A DNA stretch of 64,000 nt. Source: Hericium rajendrae. Lineage: Eukaryota; Basidiomycota; Agaricomycetes; Russulales; Hericiaceae. The translations under genes were made by a program, and so were the position numbers. The stretch covers positions 2,170,001 through 2,234,000 of the forward strand of contig CM065887.1 of the NCBI GenBank assembly GCA_033439255.1, given 5' to 3'. Shown here in pieces: positions 46,454 to 57,015 of the stretch. The stretch's first letter is position 1. Each line of letters starts with the position of its first letter. The notes below the pieces were generated by a model. The model saw only the letters and a list, made by a program, of their open reading frames with translations, was not told where the DNA came from and did not search any database.

Positions 46454-48312
46454 ATGACTACTACTTCAGAACTCCTCGGCAACCTTCAATTGCACGAGGC
46501 CCGTGTGGGGTGTGCCCTGGTCGCTTTGAAGAAGGCCATTGAGATTCAGCCGATGTCGAACAAGCGCCGGGAGTGGTGGCACCGCCGATTGTTGAAAGAA
46601 TGTGTAAGTTCTGTTCTAGCTTTTAGCTTGTACATTTAGCTTACTGGGGTCATGTTGTTAGGACACAGCGTCTTGCATCATTCAAATGCTCAAAGGGATG
46701 GACAAGAACAAGACATTTGCATTACCCCCGCTGATCCAGAGTGTTGGCAGGAATTTGGTTGGTCTCATAAGGGCGAAGAGATTGTTGGATCCGAAGACCT
46801 TCGCGGGCACGGTGGACTCCTTTTCGGAGGGGAGGGATGATTGGTCGAAGTGTGTGGGGAGAATTCCATTGTCAGAGCGTTGGTGGGTTTCAGAAGATTT
46901 GGATCACAACACAACCGTGCCCTCCCCCTCCCCCCCAGTCCCGGGAACATCACGTGGGGCCACAGAACGCCTTCCTACCGAGTCTGTGCGGTCTGCTGAG
47001 TCCGTTGACGGTGGAAAGACACCTGCTGCGTCAACCAGCAGACCGATCCGACCCCCTGCTGTACAATCCGCGGGACATGCCATCTTAGCAACGACTGAAA
47101 TGGCCGTTAAGCCTGTCGGTTTCACATCTGCACCCCATCCGGCACCACTAAGCACTACTCAGAGCGCAACAACTGATGATCCTCTGGAGAGAAACGAGCA
47201 GAGGCCATCCGGATCTTCGATCACATTTACAGAAGACCGCCGCATCCCAGCCCAGATTCCCTCTGGAGCTCCAACGACCCTGGCCCTGACTGCGCCGGCT
47301 CCACCAGTCCAGTCCGGCCTCCAAGTCGCACATAATGAACAGCTCGATGTGGTTATGGCAGGCAGTCCGGGGGATCAGGAACTGGACCGACCCCATCACG
47401 CCGAAGCGGAGAGCTCTCCGGACGTGCAGGATCCTCCTGCAGGTAACGGAGCGGGAAAGAAGGGTAAAGGGAGTCCTATGCCCGATGGGCCCCCAGACGA
47501 CCTACCTGTAGTGGTAAGCATATCTGCCTTTCTCTTGTTTGTTCCTGCATGCTAAAGTCTTCATTCAGTCCCCACCTTGTTCCCCCTGTAGTCGAAAGGG
47601 TACTCGATGCGTACGGTCTGAAAATTCGAATGGAGCATGCTGGTGGTGTTGGAAACGCCGGGCTAAGTGTCCCTTGGCAGGTGGGCGGGGCAAGACCCGT
47701 AGAACAGGCAAGAGAGGTTCCGACGGAGAAGGCGGGGAGCGGGAAGCCGGGGAGCAAGCGGCAGAACGAGCTACCAACGTCTCGGGACGGAAACGTAAAG
47801 GTAATCCACTCCATCGCTGAGAGTATGGGGGCTCATTAACCATATTTCTAGGCCCTCCGAAGTCTGCGGAATATGTTGTCACGGACGACGATGGAGCAGA
47901 ACCAATTCCTGCTGCACCTCCTGTGGGGAAGAAACCCCGCACGCTGCCCCCACATCACCCGGACCGAGAGGGTAGTCCGTCTGCAGCTAGAGGATTGCCA
48001 GGCGCCAAGAACAGCTCTAATAGTCGTGTCACTCTGACCAGTGATGTGAGCTTGCACTCAATTCGGGACCTCGCACAACGCTCATGGTCAACGGCGCAGT
48101 CTCTCCAAAGCCAGGTTGATGACCTCAAGGAGGAAGTGTGCAAGCTCCGAGGGCTCATCAAGACTCACGCACGTGACAACAGTTTGGGGCAGCAGCGCCT
48201 GGAGGAGGACTACGTTGTGCTGCAGGGCCAGATGCGAAACCTCCAGGTGGACCAGAACACGTTGAAGGACCAGGTGGCACACGTCACAAGGATCCAGGTC
48301 GAGAGTGCGTAG
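46454..48312 (+). CDS. Element-specific family protein, member 4, Zn2Cys6-like cluster and coiled coil
   Basis: Exon 1 starts MTTTSELLGNLQLHEARVG and ends RRLLKEC at a GTAAGT donor (46603). Exon 2 (about 46663-47514) contains DKNKTFALPPLIQSVGRNL, PLSERWWVSED (the RWW site shared with 19474 and 28531) and a long Ser/Pro-rich disordered stretch. Exon 3 holds CSPCSRKGTRC ... CWWCWKRRAKC, a C-x2-C-x6-C-x9-C-x2-C-x6-C cluster identical in spacing to that at 28531. The last exon has an acidic linker and a C-terminal coiled coil (LQSQVDDLKEEVCKLRGLIK onward). The layout Zn cluster plus coil is that of fungal Zn2Cys6 transcription factors, though the cluster lies centrally here. It sits next to the right terminal repeat. 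No defects seen. Confidence 0.7.
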
Positions 48313-48519
48313 TCACAGTCAGTTCCTCATTATTTACATTTTATTTAGTCAGGCATGGATTCTCGTGCGCGTTTATCAGTAGTTCCCTTCATCGTGTGGA
48401 TAGTCCGGCTGAGAAAGTAGTAGTCCGCAGACAATACAATTGTATTCTGATTCTCGTATACCGGTCCATTGCACGCTGAAACCGGTTGGCCCAAGTCCGT
48501 TGAGTGAATCCGAATCTGC

Positions 48520-48594
48520 CGCCAGATTTGAGCATAATCCGAGGCCTAAGGATCTGAGAATCTGAAATTCCGAGTCCGAATCCGAACCCTAGTC
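48520..48594. repeat. Right subterminal CCGAGTCCGAAT array
   Basis: Words CCGAGTCCGAATCCGAA recur here and into the terminal repeat, in inverted orientation to the array at 17140-17300. Confidence 0.5.
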
Positions 48595-48917
48595 CGAATA
48601 ATATAAGTCCGAATCCGAGTCCGAGTCCGAGTCCGAATGTGCATGCAGTGGTCCGAGACCGGGCTGGTGAATCCGGACAGGGACGAGGCCAGTTGAGCTG
48701 GGCCGTAGTTTGCGAGGCATTAAATATGGGTGACCGAGCTGCACCGTAAACTGCGGTACATATCTATGCAAGCCGACCCGTAACCTACGGTCTATTCCCA
48801 AATCCAGCTGGTTCGTGGCTTACGGACCAAAAACGGTGATTCCAGCTGGCTTTGACCAGTCCGTAACTTACGGCCTTAGGCCACTTTTGTCTGGCCCGTA
48901 AGTTGCGGCGAAAGTCA
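48595..48917 (-). repeat. Right inverted terminal repeat of the giant element
   Basis: Reverse complement of 16863-17185 with only about six visible substitutions and no indel over most of its length. It ends GGCGAAAGTCA, then ATGTATTG, then the flanking repeat. Confidence 0.9.
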
Positions 48918-48927
48918 ATGTATTGTG

Positions 48928-48937
48928 TGGTGTGAGC
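48928..48937 (+). repeat. Right copy of candidate 10-bp target-site duplication
   Basis: TGGTGTGAGC, identical to 16842-16851. On the minus strand it lies in what would be the intron of the GH95 gene upstream of the exon ESNAWM. Confidence 0.7.
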
Positions 48938-49750
48938 GAATGATCTATAACAAAACGGTGAGCAGAAAACAGACCAGGGTAGTCAGCCCATTACGCCGAA
49001 TTTCCATCTAGCTTTATTCCTGTATGTCCGAAGATCTGTAGTCACGTCCAATTAGCACACCAGACCTTCTATCCGGTCGTGTGCAAGAACCTGGTTCGTA
49101 CATTCATCTAGATGACATATCAACACAAGTCCGAGAGAGAGAGAGAATCACGCAGACGCACCTCATTATGGGTATTCTCTAGAGATATTATAAACAGCCT
49201 GCGCCGTCTCAGTGCCACGACGAACCCATGTCTTCTACTCGACAGTAGGGTGAGTCACAGAAATGACGGATTATGAGGGGCGCCCACCTCCACGTAATCC
49301 CATAAGCTCTGTGTGACGTTCAGACCAGTCATCTCTGCCATCCAGTAGTTCATCTGCGTATTGATGTTGGCATCTAACAAATCCCGATCAGCTATGCTCT
49401 GAACTCCTCTCCAACTTACGATAGTCTGCACAGACCAGTCAGCACATCGTTTCAAATCCCATAGAATAAAAGAATACGCACCTGCGCTCCACATGTTAAT
49501 CAACGCATTCGGGGAGATTAAGGCTAAGTCGAATAAGACGGACACTGCTAAATATGATAGCAGCGGGAGCTCTATGGCATCATCCAAATAGACGTAGATG
49601 TGGCAAGTAGACAAGCTGGAATAACTTACATGCAGAGGAAGTTCGATCAATTGGATGAACTTCAATTGGAGCAGACGCGACGCCATGACAGTAGCACGTG
49701 AGAGAGAAAATATAACGAGAAGACTGCTAACAGGACACCAAGACAAAACC
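48938..49750 (-). pseudogene. GH95 alpha-L-fucosidase, 5' part, right of the element
   Basis: On minus, exon fragments give the catalytic-domain entry of GH95: NMWSADYHANINTQMNYWM (joined through a 6-nt microexon at 49420-49425), AEMTGLNVTQSLWDYVE, then after an intron WVRRGTETAQAVYNISR, a frame break (49170-49180) and THNE, and a decayed exon reading FLHTTG then K after a stop. The family has THNEMN, HTGMK at these places. The N-terminal beta-sandwich domain expected upstream of 49560 is not recognisable, so the 5' end is lost or strongly decayed. Stops and frame breaks show the gene is dead on this side as well. Confidence 0.8.
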
Positions 49751-49873
49751 TAGTATATCCAAGACAACGATTTGACAGCGATAGCAATTCTACAGCATGC
49801 GAAAACAATTCAACAAGAAAGACCACAGCAAAGATAATGAGAGATCGAGCCTTCCAAATCACAGACATCTCCT

Positions 49874-50214
49874 CTACTGCTCGCGTTGCTCCTCCTCGTC
49901 GGCTAGATCTCCCTCCGCTTCTTCCTGGATGACCTCCAGTCCGAACGGTGTCAGGGCCATGACAACACCCTGCTCGTTCTCGTCCCACTCGATGCCCTCT
50001 GCACCCTGCCCAGTCTCCTCGCCGTCACCGCCGCTCTCTCTGCCGTCAGACAAGTCACCTTCCTGATGTTCCTGAATAACCTCCAAACCGAACGGCGTGA
50101 TGGCCATGGGAGCAGCCGGAGCGTCAGCCCTGCAATCGTGAGTGCTAGCTCCTGCATGCACTGGAAATAAACTCACCCGAGTTCATACATGCCCGGAACA
50201 CTTGCCATGCTCAT
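49874..50214 (-). CDS. Small hypothetical protein with duplicated TPFGLEVIQE motif
   Basis: A two-exon reading (ATG 50214, MSMASVPGMYEL, intron with donor GTGAGT near 50177) leads to AITPFGLEVIQEHQEGDLSD and, 40 residues on, ALTPFGLEVIQEEAEGDLAD with an acidic end. The internal duplication and the acidic spacer are clear in the sequence. No domain is known to me. Whether it is expressed is uncertain. Confidence 0.35.
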
Positions 50215-52116
50215 CACCTCCCCGCTGTCGCCATTCGGGCGAGCCCAAAGCACACGAAGACGCCGCCAAAAGGAGATAAGAGAGCGGAACGAAAATAGGC
50301 ACATGAGTAGTAGACTTGGGAGGATATGTGTGGGGTGCTGTAGAGTCGTCCTGGTGGATGGTGGTCGTTGTGTTAGTCGTGCAAAGCGCCCAAAGCAGCC
50401 TTTTGAAAGCGACTAAGCAAACGAAGCCAAATGCAGGGGTTAGAAAACCACCAACGCTTGACCAGCTAGCCACATGGATTCAGGACCACTGTCCGATCTA
50501 ACTACTCGCTCACATTCGTCACCGTCTCGCTGGGGCATGATCGCAGCGGGCCTCTGCCAGCCGATGAAGTCGACTAGCTCTCGTTGGGCCTCGCACCTGA
50601 GTTCCTGCTTGGCATTGAGTACCTCGTCCAGTGGACGGGGCTGTCCTTCATGAACGCTAGTCTGCTTGATCTCTCTTCTTGTTTGATTGCTGGCTGACGA
50701 TGCTGGGCGGGAGTGTCTAGGTGATGAATTTTTGGTTTTCGCGGCCGTCCTGCGTCCTGCGTCCCGCTCGTCTCGTCTTCTTTGGCGACTCGACATCATG
50801 CGCCTGCGAGGTCTTGCGTTCGGACACTAACAAGTCATTGTTCGATTCCGACCAAGCAGATCTCCTACGTCATCGCACGAGGAACTATTCGCGTTCGCGT
50901 CCGTGCAGGCGACTGCACTGGGAAGACCGGAATAAAACGCACCCAGTGCAAACATGTGAGGGGATGCAATGTCGGCAGTCCGCACTGGTGCGTGTGATTT
51001 GTTGTGCATGGACGGATGGTGCCCATGTTGATGGTGGTGATAACGGCTACAGAACAGAAAGATGTGCTCGAGCTGAAGAAGAGCGAGGGGGACGTGGACC
51101 ATCAGTCGTGGTTCTGTAGCGTGTACGTGCCAATCCTCGTACCAGTTCTCTGTTCTTAATATCCAGGAATGAAGAGCGGCCATGACACATTGCAATGCGG
51201 TGCTCGCGCATCCCTAGCTCGCTCATGCGCCTCAGCCCGTCCGGCGTGAAGGGTCTTGCTACGGATCAACTTGAACCTCGCCAGGAACCTGGTGAGTGAT
51301 TTTTGGGATTTCCTGCTCCTTCGACTCTTGCTCTGGAGACGTGCAGGCATCGGCATCAGGGTTAATGTGCGGCAGGCGGCCCCTCTATGCGTCGCATCGC
51401 AAGCTCGCCTTCGCCTTGACGCCGATAAAGTTGGGGATTGTTCAAGGCCAATGGGGCATAGTCTTACTCCCAAATTTCTTCTGGAAGGATGTAAGTATGC
51501 TCGTGCGTGCAAAATTGAGCTCAAACTCACTTACGACACCATCGCCCTCGTCAGCATCATCACGAGCAGGACATCTTAACGTGCGAAGGAGATGCCCTGG
51601 GCTTTTTTGTGCGATCCGTAGGAGAAAGATGGCAGGGCGGAAGGGCGCTGCTCGCTACTCACACTGCTCTCGTGCATCGAGTTGGACTCAGGACGATGTC
51701 GTCGATATCAGTTGCCACACCGTCAGGCTTAGTAAAGGTAAAAAATCGACCACACCAGCATCCTGGCTTCCCACGTGGGCCGATCGATCTCGATCTTGCG
51801 ATACCGCTCGACTACCACCATAATCACGCGACATCGACTCGAAGGTATCCAGCTTTGTGAGCGACTACAGTGGGTGACGGTAGAAGGACATTCAGAAAAG
51901 CATGCGGCACCGTAACATAGAGATTGACATCACTGTATGATATACCAAGACATCGAACTATCCTCTAAAGTTACAGTACATTGTGGTCTGTTCGGCACGC
52001 GGATGTCACGCAGATGTAGGCATTACTTACAATACCGAGCATATCACAAGGAATCGTACAAAGACGCGATGATGCGAGTTAGGGAAGACCATGGTGGAGG
52101 GATAGCCCGACTCGAC
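50215..52116. other. Gene-poor region
   Basis: Open frames exist (for example minus 50799-50440 with LDEVLNAKQELRCEAQREL), which might be an exon of a decayed or unrecognised gene, but no chain could be supported. The rest looks non-coding. Confidence 0.3.
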
Positions 52117-52830
52117 CTACATGTCCTTCAATTCCGCGGTGATGGACAGAATTTCCAGACGTGTAAAACCAAACTGAATAAGATGCTCTCGAAATACTGA
52201 CTCATTTCGAGAGAAAATACGCTTGAGAAAATGCACATCATGATACGTTCTGATTTCAAAATCGGCGAATCGCTCGGTATTGTCGGAGCTATTCATGCCG
52301 ACGACGGTCAGGAAATTCTGTAGAGCATCGGATTCAGAAGCGATGGGCACTGATTGGATATTCAGTAAGTAAGACTGACTGAAGAAGTAATCGGACAGTC
52401 ACCTTGCTTCTGTCTCTTCCTTTCAACACGGTTCGGGGAAGACGGTACAGTCATGGAATATATGAGCCCTCCTGATGCATTCTCATGAGGTGTGTTGTCG
52501 TGTACGTGCAGCCGATGACTTGAAGATGTGTGGTTGTCTTTGCGAGAACCAGAAGATCTTCGGGCGTTACGATCATGATGAGCCCGTGCTGGCTTCAGGA
52601 ATTTCTCGTCGTCATCTAATACATCTTTCTGCTCATTGTTGATGGCTTTCCAGACAGTTCGCAATGAGCACTGGTGATTTTTAGCCACGTCGGGTGCCTT
52701 CATGCCATTGCTGAACTGACGACGGATCATGGCACGTTCAGGACGTTTGATGATGCGATAAGGGGGACTATTGAGAGAAGTCAGTTGCTGGAGAGCAGTG
52801 CATTTACTGACAATTTTTAGCTTACGACAT
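52117..52830 (-). CDS. Small helix-turn-helix protein of transposase-like type
   Basis: The start ATG (52830) is followed after only five bases by an intron, then PPYRIIKRPERAMIRRQFSN and GMKAPDVAKNHQCSLRTVWK, a homeodomain-like helix-turn-helix as found in Tc1/IS630 N-termini. A basic, serine-rich linker follows. After an intron (about 52351-52401) the last exon reads SDALQNFLTVVGMNSS to IQFGFTRLEILSITAELKDM. The two-part plan (HTH plus a short leucine-rich tail) recurs in many small Agaricomycete genes. DNA binding is likely; the target is unknown. The gene stands alone between non-coding stretches. Confidence 0.5.
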
Positions 52831-55373
52831 TGATGAGCTCCGAGCGCATATGGCAATGCTCGAAGTCGCGGGATCGAAACACTGAATCTGTGAATCGTGA
52901 TACAGTCAAAAGAGATGTTGTTTGAGGACATGAACAGACACTCACGTTTAGCTGCAGGCAATGTCAAAAAGCGAGAAGAAAGCACGGATACAAGACGAAA
53001 GGCGTACAGTATTAACCAGTTCCTCTGGCGCTGAGGGAGATTCCCGTCGGCCAACACTGCGCCTCGTGCCCAGCCATCAGACAATTGTCTGAGATAACTG
53101 TTGTGGACAACTGTGCAGGATTGAATTGATCAGAATGCCACATCTAAGGACATTTGTCAGTATTTCGGCCTTCTCTTGACTACGTACTGTACTTTCATCT
53201 CTGAGGTCATCGTTCCTCGTGTTGTCCGCATTTGGTAGCGATAAGAAGTCTGGCATGATCGTCAGACATTCATAATACGGAGCGCCTGTACACCCTAGAT
53301 ATGTCGCAAGATAATGCCACGCACTAGGGACATAGGGACGGAGTGCTTTCCGAAGGAAGGAATATGCGTATCCCGACTTCAGGCGACGTTACTGGACCAT
53401 GGGAACGAAAGCGGAGCTAGTCCCATCGCTGCCCAAAACAATTCACTGGGAAGGAACTCGTCGCATCGCACGATTCTTGATTATGATTGCATCTGGGGCC
53501 GGAACACTTGTCTGCCTATCGTAACGTTTTCCAGCAACTTAGGAGTGCGCAGAATCAGGTCCGCGCAGCCACTCCTGCAGCTCCGTGTTGACCCAGCTGG
53601 ATAAGTGCCTCTATGAACTTCTAGGACGACCTGAGGGATACACATGTGAACTGGCATCGCACGAATCATACACGAGACATGGAGTATGCCGGCGGAGGAC
53701 TGCAGGTAAGGAGGAATGACGGCGATATTCAGAGAATTCAAAAAAAGGGATTTTTAGTTTGTTTACCTTGTGCCGTACGACTACCCTAGCGAGCCTCATT
53801 GGCATTCGAATAGCCCCGCTTTGACGTGATGTGTCATCGAGGACGATCACTTCGGGCGCGGCGCTGCCATCCTCTGTCGCGAGTGCAAAGGCGATGGAGC
53901 AATAGGGACGAAGCCGGGCGTGCGGACGGTGGCGATGGCATTGCCTGCATAGAAAGCGTGCATGCTCTACGAAGCTGCACCGTGTTCCAGGCCAGGGATG
54001 TCGGAGACGGCAGGGTCGCCAAGGTCTTGGGTGATCCTATCAACGGATGGGAATCAATATGGCTGGCCGGTGGTCGCTCCGGCCCTCCAGAGCCCCATGG
54101 CGCGATCATCCAGAGTATTGTCGCAGGTCGGGGGCGCCTCATATCAACGTTTTCAAAAGAGAGTGCGTGAGGAGCCCTCGCGCATCAGATCGTGATGGTG
54201 CCGCAGTGCTGCCCAATTTTGATGTCTTGATAGGTGACCCGATCGCGCGAACAGGCGGGGTGGGCTGTGTGCTGTGTATCTTGTATCTTCTCACGGTAGA
54301 TCAAGCTGTAGTGACGGCACCGCAATGAATGGCCACTAAACGGCACATAGATGACCTTCGATTATCATGAAATGTATCAGATGCATTTGTGGACAACTTT
54401 TGCAGTGCTAAAAATGTGGGGGTTAGACGATTACGCTGGCTCGGACGGCAGCTGGGAGAGGGATAGTTCGAAAGCCCATTCTCGCATGGCGTTGCATAAT
54501 GCGCGCGCGTTCAGCGCACGCGCAGCCTGTCGTACAGCCGCCCGTCCGCCCACATCCCGCCTGCCGCTCAACCGCCTTGACCACGGTCATCGCATCCGGT
54601 GCTTGCCCTTGCCCCTGAGCTAGAAACATCAGTCATCTCAAATCCCAAGGCGTTGGGAAAGGTGCCATTCCCAACCCAACAGCCCGGATGGTCGCCTAGC
54701 AAACATCAGACTTACACGTACGACGGGAGTCCCATTCGCGTCGATGAACTTTAGTTCAGGACTTGTAAGAGATAGCAGATAATTCAGGCACCATTGGAAA
54801 GCAGCATGATAGAGACTCACGCGGCAAAGTGCGAAGCAATACGATTGAAGGCCGTCATCATTTGGCTAGAGGTAGGAAGATAAAGCGACAGTGATACGCC
54901 GACGGAGGTTACAGCGTGGTGCAGTTCATGGTGTTAGGACTCTGATATTAACAGGAAGGTCGTAAACAAACCATGATCGAGTGGGATTGCAGGCTATGTC
55001 GAGAGCGATATGCTCAGCCTAAGATGAGTAGACGATACTTCCTGAAGTCTCGATAGTTGTCACCTGAGGATGTTTGTCAATTCAGAGTCACGGGTGGTTT
55101 GGAAGACCTAGGATAGACAGTTCAGATGCTTTGAAACGCTACTGTGCGCCGGCGAAAGGTGTATGTCGGCGTCAGGTCAGAAGAGTAAGCAACTGCAGGC
55201 AGCTGCGTGTAGTCGTAGGCAGTCCTGGTTGGCAGTCGGGGGTACTCCAGGGTAATCGTCGGCAGTCGTCTGTCACACGTCACGCAAGTGCGAGCGAGCG
55301 CGTACGCGAGGATAAGTAGGTCCATCTAGTCCATGTTTGGTTCGGAAGTCCAGACCTGGCTTTGCAAGACCAG
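52831..55373. other. Gene-poor region
   Basis: No supported gene in about 2.5 kb. Scattered frames below 120 codons on both strands lack domains or coherent splice sites. It is probably old repeat DNA. Confidence 0.35.
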
Positions 55374-55402
55374 GAAGGAAGGAAGGAAGGAAGGAAGGAA
55401 GT
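55374..55402 (+). repeat. (GGAA)n microsatellite
   Basis: About seven GGAA units followed by TATATTCCGCA, as at the LINE tail near 39926. Probably the 3' junction of another degraded LINE copy. Confidence 0.75.
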
Positions 55403-55427
55403 ATATTCCGCAATACTCTGCAACAAC

Positions 55428-55435
55428 GTCCATGT
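55428..55435 (+). repeat. Left 8-bp target-site duplication
   Basis: GTCCATGT, identical to 57016-57023 and directly abutting inverted termini. Confidence 0.75.
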
Positions 55436-55786
55436 TAGGGTTCGACACGATTCAGAGTCACCCGTGGGTCAATGCGGGTATACCCGTGAAATTTACCCGC
55501 AGGTATCTGACTCGCAGATCCGGATCACTCGGTGGCTGAAACCTGTGCGGATCCAGGTCAAGGTCTTACTGAAATTCGCTGACCCGCAAGTAACCTGCAG
55601 GTGATTTGCCACCCAGACATTTGTTATTGGTCAAGACATATATGTCTCGTAAAATCTCTACCTAATGTACATATGTCGTGTTCACTAAATAACTACACAA
55701 TGCACTCTCCCTCTGTGCTCGGGTCGCAGATGAAAAGTAATGGTCAGTGCGCGCGGCCCCGGGACGATGATCAACAAACACCAATC

Positions 55787-55832
55787 GAGCCTCGTTGCAA
55801 TAGCAACGAGGCTCCCTATTGCAACGAGGCTC
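55787..55832. repeat. Three copies of GAGCCTCGTTGC forming hairpins
   Basis: GAGCCTCGTTGC, a 4-nt loop and the perfect complement (55787-55814), then a third copy in the second orientation (55821-55832). It lies within the hAT-like element and could give alternative stems. Confidence 0.75.
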
Positions 55833-56072
55833 GACGGCTCATCGTGGCTTTCCTCCTGCACCCGGGGCAGTGTGCTCTGCAAGGCGTGGTGGGATGAATA
55901 CCTCTCGCGCATATAAGCAAAGGTCGTGCACGACGGGTTGAATTGTTGATGGGGGTGCAGTTAGGCACTGCCAGGGATCATCGTCAACACGGGTGAGGAG
56001 GACGAGCGCGGACAGTGACGATAGGTAGGCGTCATGTTGGAGAGTTGTGGAATGTCAAAGAATAACGAAAAA

Positions 56073-56102
56073 CGAGTCTCGCTCGAAACCGAGCGAGACT
56101 CG
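56073..56102. repeat. Perfect 13-bp hairpin, with diverged copy at 56692-56719
   Basis: CGAGTCTCGCTCG, loop AAAC, CGAGCGAGACTCG. A related, less perfect stem occurs 619 bp downstream with the same AACGAAAAACGAG lead, showing duplication inside the element. Confidence 0.75.
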
Positions 56103-57015
56103 CGAGATCAGTATAGTTACAATTAAGCTTGTTTGAAGACTCTCACCTTAAAAGCCCCACTCAATGTCCTCAGCAGGCTGTATGACATCCTAGAGTGCGA
56201 GTGCGTACGAAACTGTGCGCGCAATTGCATAGTGTCCGGGGAGAGGCGTGGGCATGGGCGCAGTGCTGAAGCCGTTGCATGGGTGATAACCCGCTAACTG
56301 GGGTTGTGAGGGTGTGGGTGGTAAGGTAGAATCCTTGCACGTGAGCGCGGGTCGTGGGAGATGGGCGGAGGCCGAGCTAGGAGACGCATGGGAGCGTGGA
56401 TGGAGTAACAAGTCTTGAGAGTGGGGCGAGAAGGACACAGGCGTCGGTGCAGTGTTGAAATCACCGCATGCAGTCCCGCGCAGGTGACGAACATTGAATG
56501 GACGCGAGCCTCACAACGAGACTTGAGACTGGTCGTTGCTGGTTTTCTGCATGCTACGCCGGTCCTATGCACTCTTGGGGGGCAGGTGGGAGACAAAATC
56601 TCTCGCGCATGCGAGCGCGGGTCGTGTGTGATGCGTGGAGGCCGATGCATGGAATTGAGTTGATACGTACTGTAGATCCACAACGAAAAACGAGTCTCGC
56701 CCGATAACGAGTGAGACTCCAAAGGTTAGTATCGTACGATGCTACGAAAGATCTTGAGACTCACCTTGAGCTCCTAAAACCCCCTCCAAACCCATCCCTA
56801 CCGTCGAGTTGAGGAAAATGGCGAAGAGAATGGTGTCGCAATCGAAAAAAGCAAACTGACCTGTGAGTGACCCGTGATGTCACAGGTACTTGACCCGCGG
56901 CTCCGGATCACTCGGTGGCTGAAACCCGTGCAGATCCAGGTCAGCCACTGCAGCATGTTGAATACCCGCAGGTTTGGATCCGGGTCACCCACGGGTGCAC
57001 TCGTGTCGAACCCTA

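Larger units (their letters stand above)
16852..48927. mobile_element. Giant KDZ DNA transposon, about 32.1 kb, with TET/JBP and cargo genes
   Basis: Inverted terminal repeats of about 323 bp (16863-17185 and 48595-48917) face each other across 32 kb and are flanked by a 10-bp direct repeat. Within lie an apparently intact CxC2-KDZ transposase (30377-34888), a TET/JBP dioxygenase (35045-36643), two F-box paralogs, several Zn-cluster/coiled-coil genes in head-to-head pairs and a nested LINE fragment. The element splits a GH95 gene at an intron. KDZ (Kyakuja-Dileera-Zisupton) transposons and their frequent partnership with TET/JBP genes in basidiomycetes are established; an element of this size with this cargo and with visible ends is the notable part. 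That the whole 32 kb moved as one unit is inferred from the ends and the interrupted target. Confidence 0.8.
55436..57015. mobile_element. Non-autonomous hAT-like element, 1.58 kb
   Basis: Both ends carry TAGGGTTCGACACGA in inverted orientation, followed by further imperfect inverted sequence (CACCCGTGGGT). The 8-bp direct flanks GTCCATGT fit hAT superfamily insertion, as do TAGGG-type termini. No transposase frame is inside. The interior holds near-duplicate subterminal parts (CTCCGGATCACTCGGTGGCT in both, at 55520 and 56907), hairpins at 55787-55814 and 56073-56102, and loosely repeated blocks between 56100 and 56720. Confidence 0.75.

Noticed and set aside
49130-49146. GA dinucleotide run
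   Set aside because: Ordinary microsatellite in a decayed intron; not informative.
52185-52215. Hairpin CTCTCGAAAT ... ATTTCGAGAG
   Set aside because: It lies inside the coding exon of the HTH gene and a short stem can arise by chance.
55122-55325. Minus-strand open frame of 67 codons
   Set aside because: No domain, no splice context; next to a microsatellite and probably repeat DNA.
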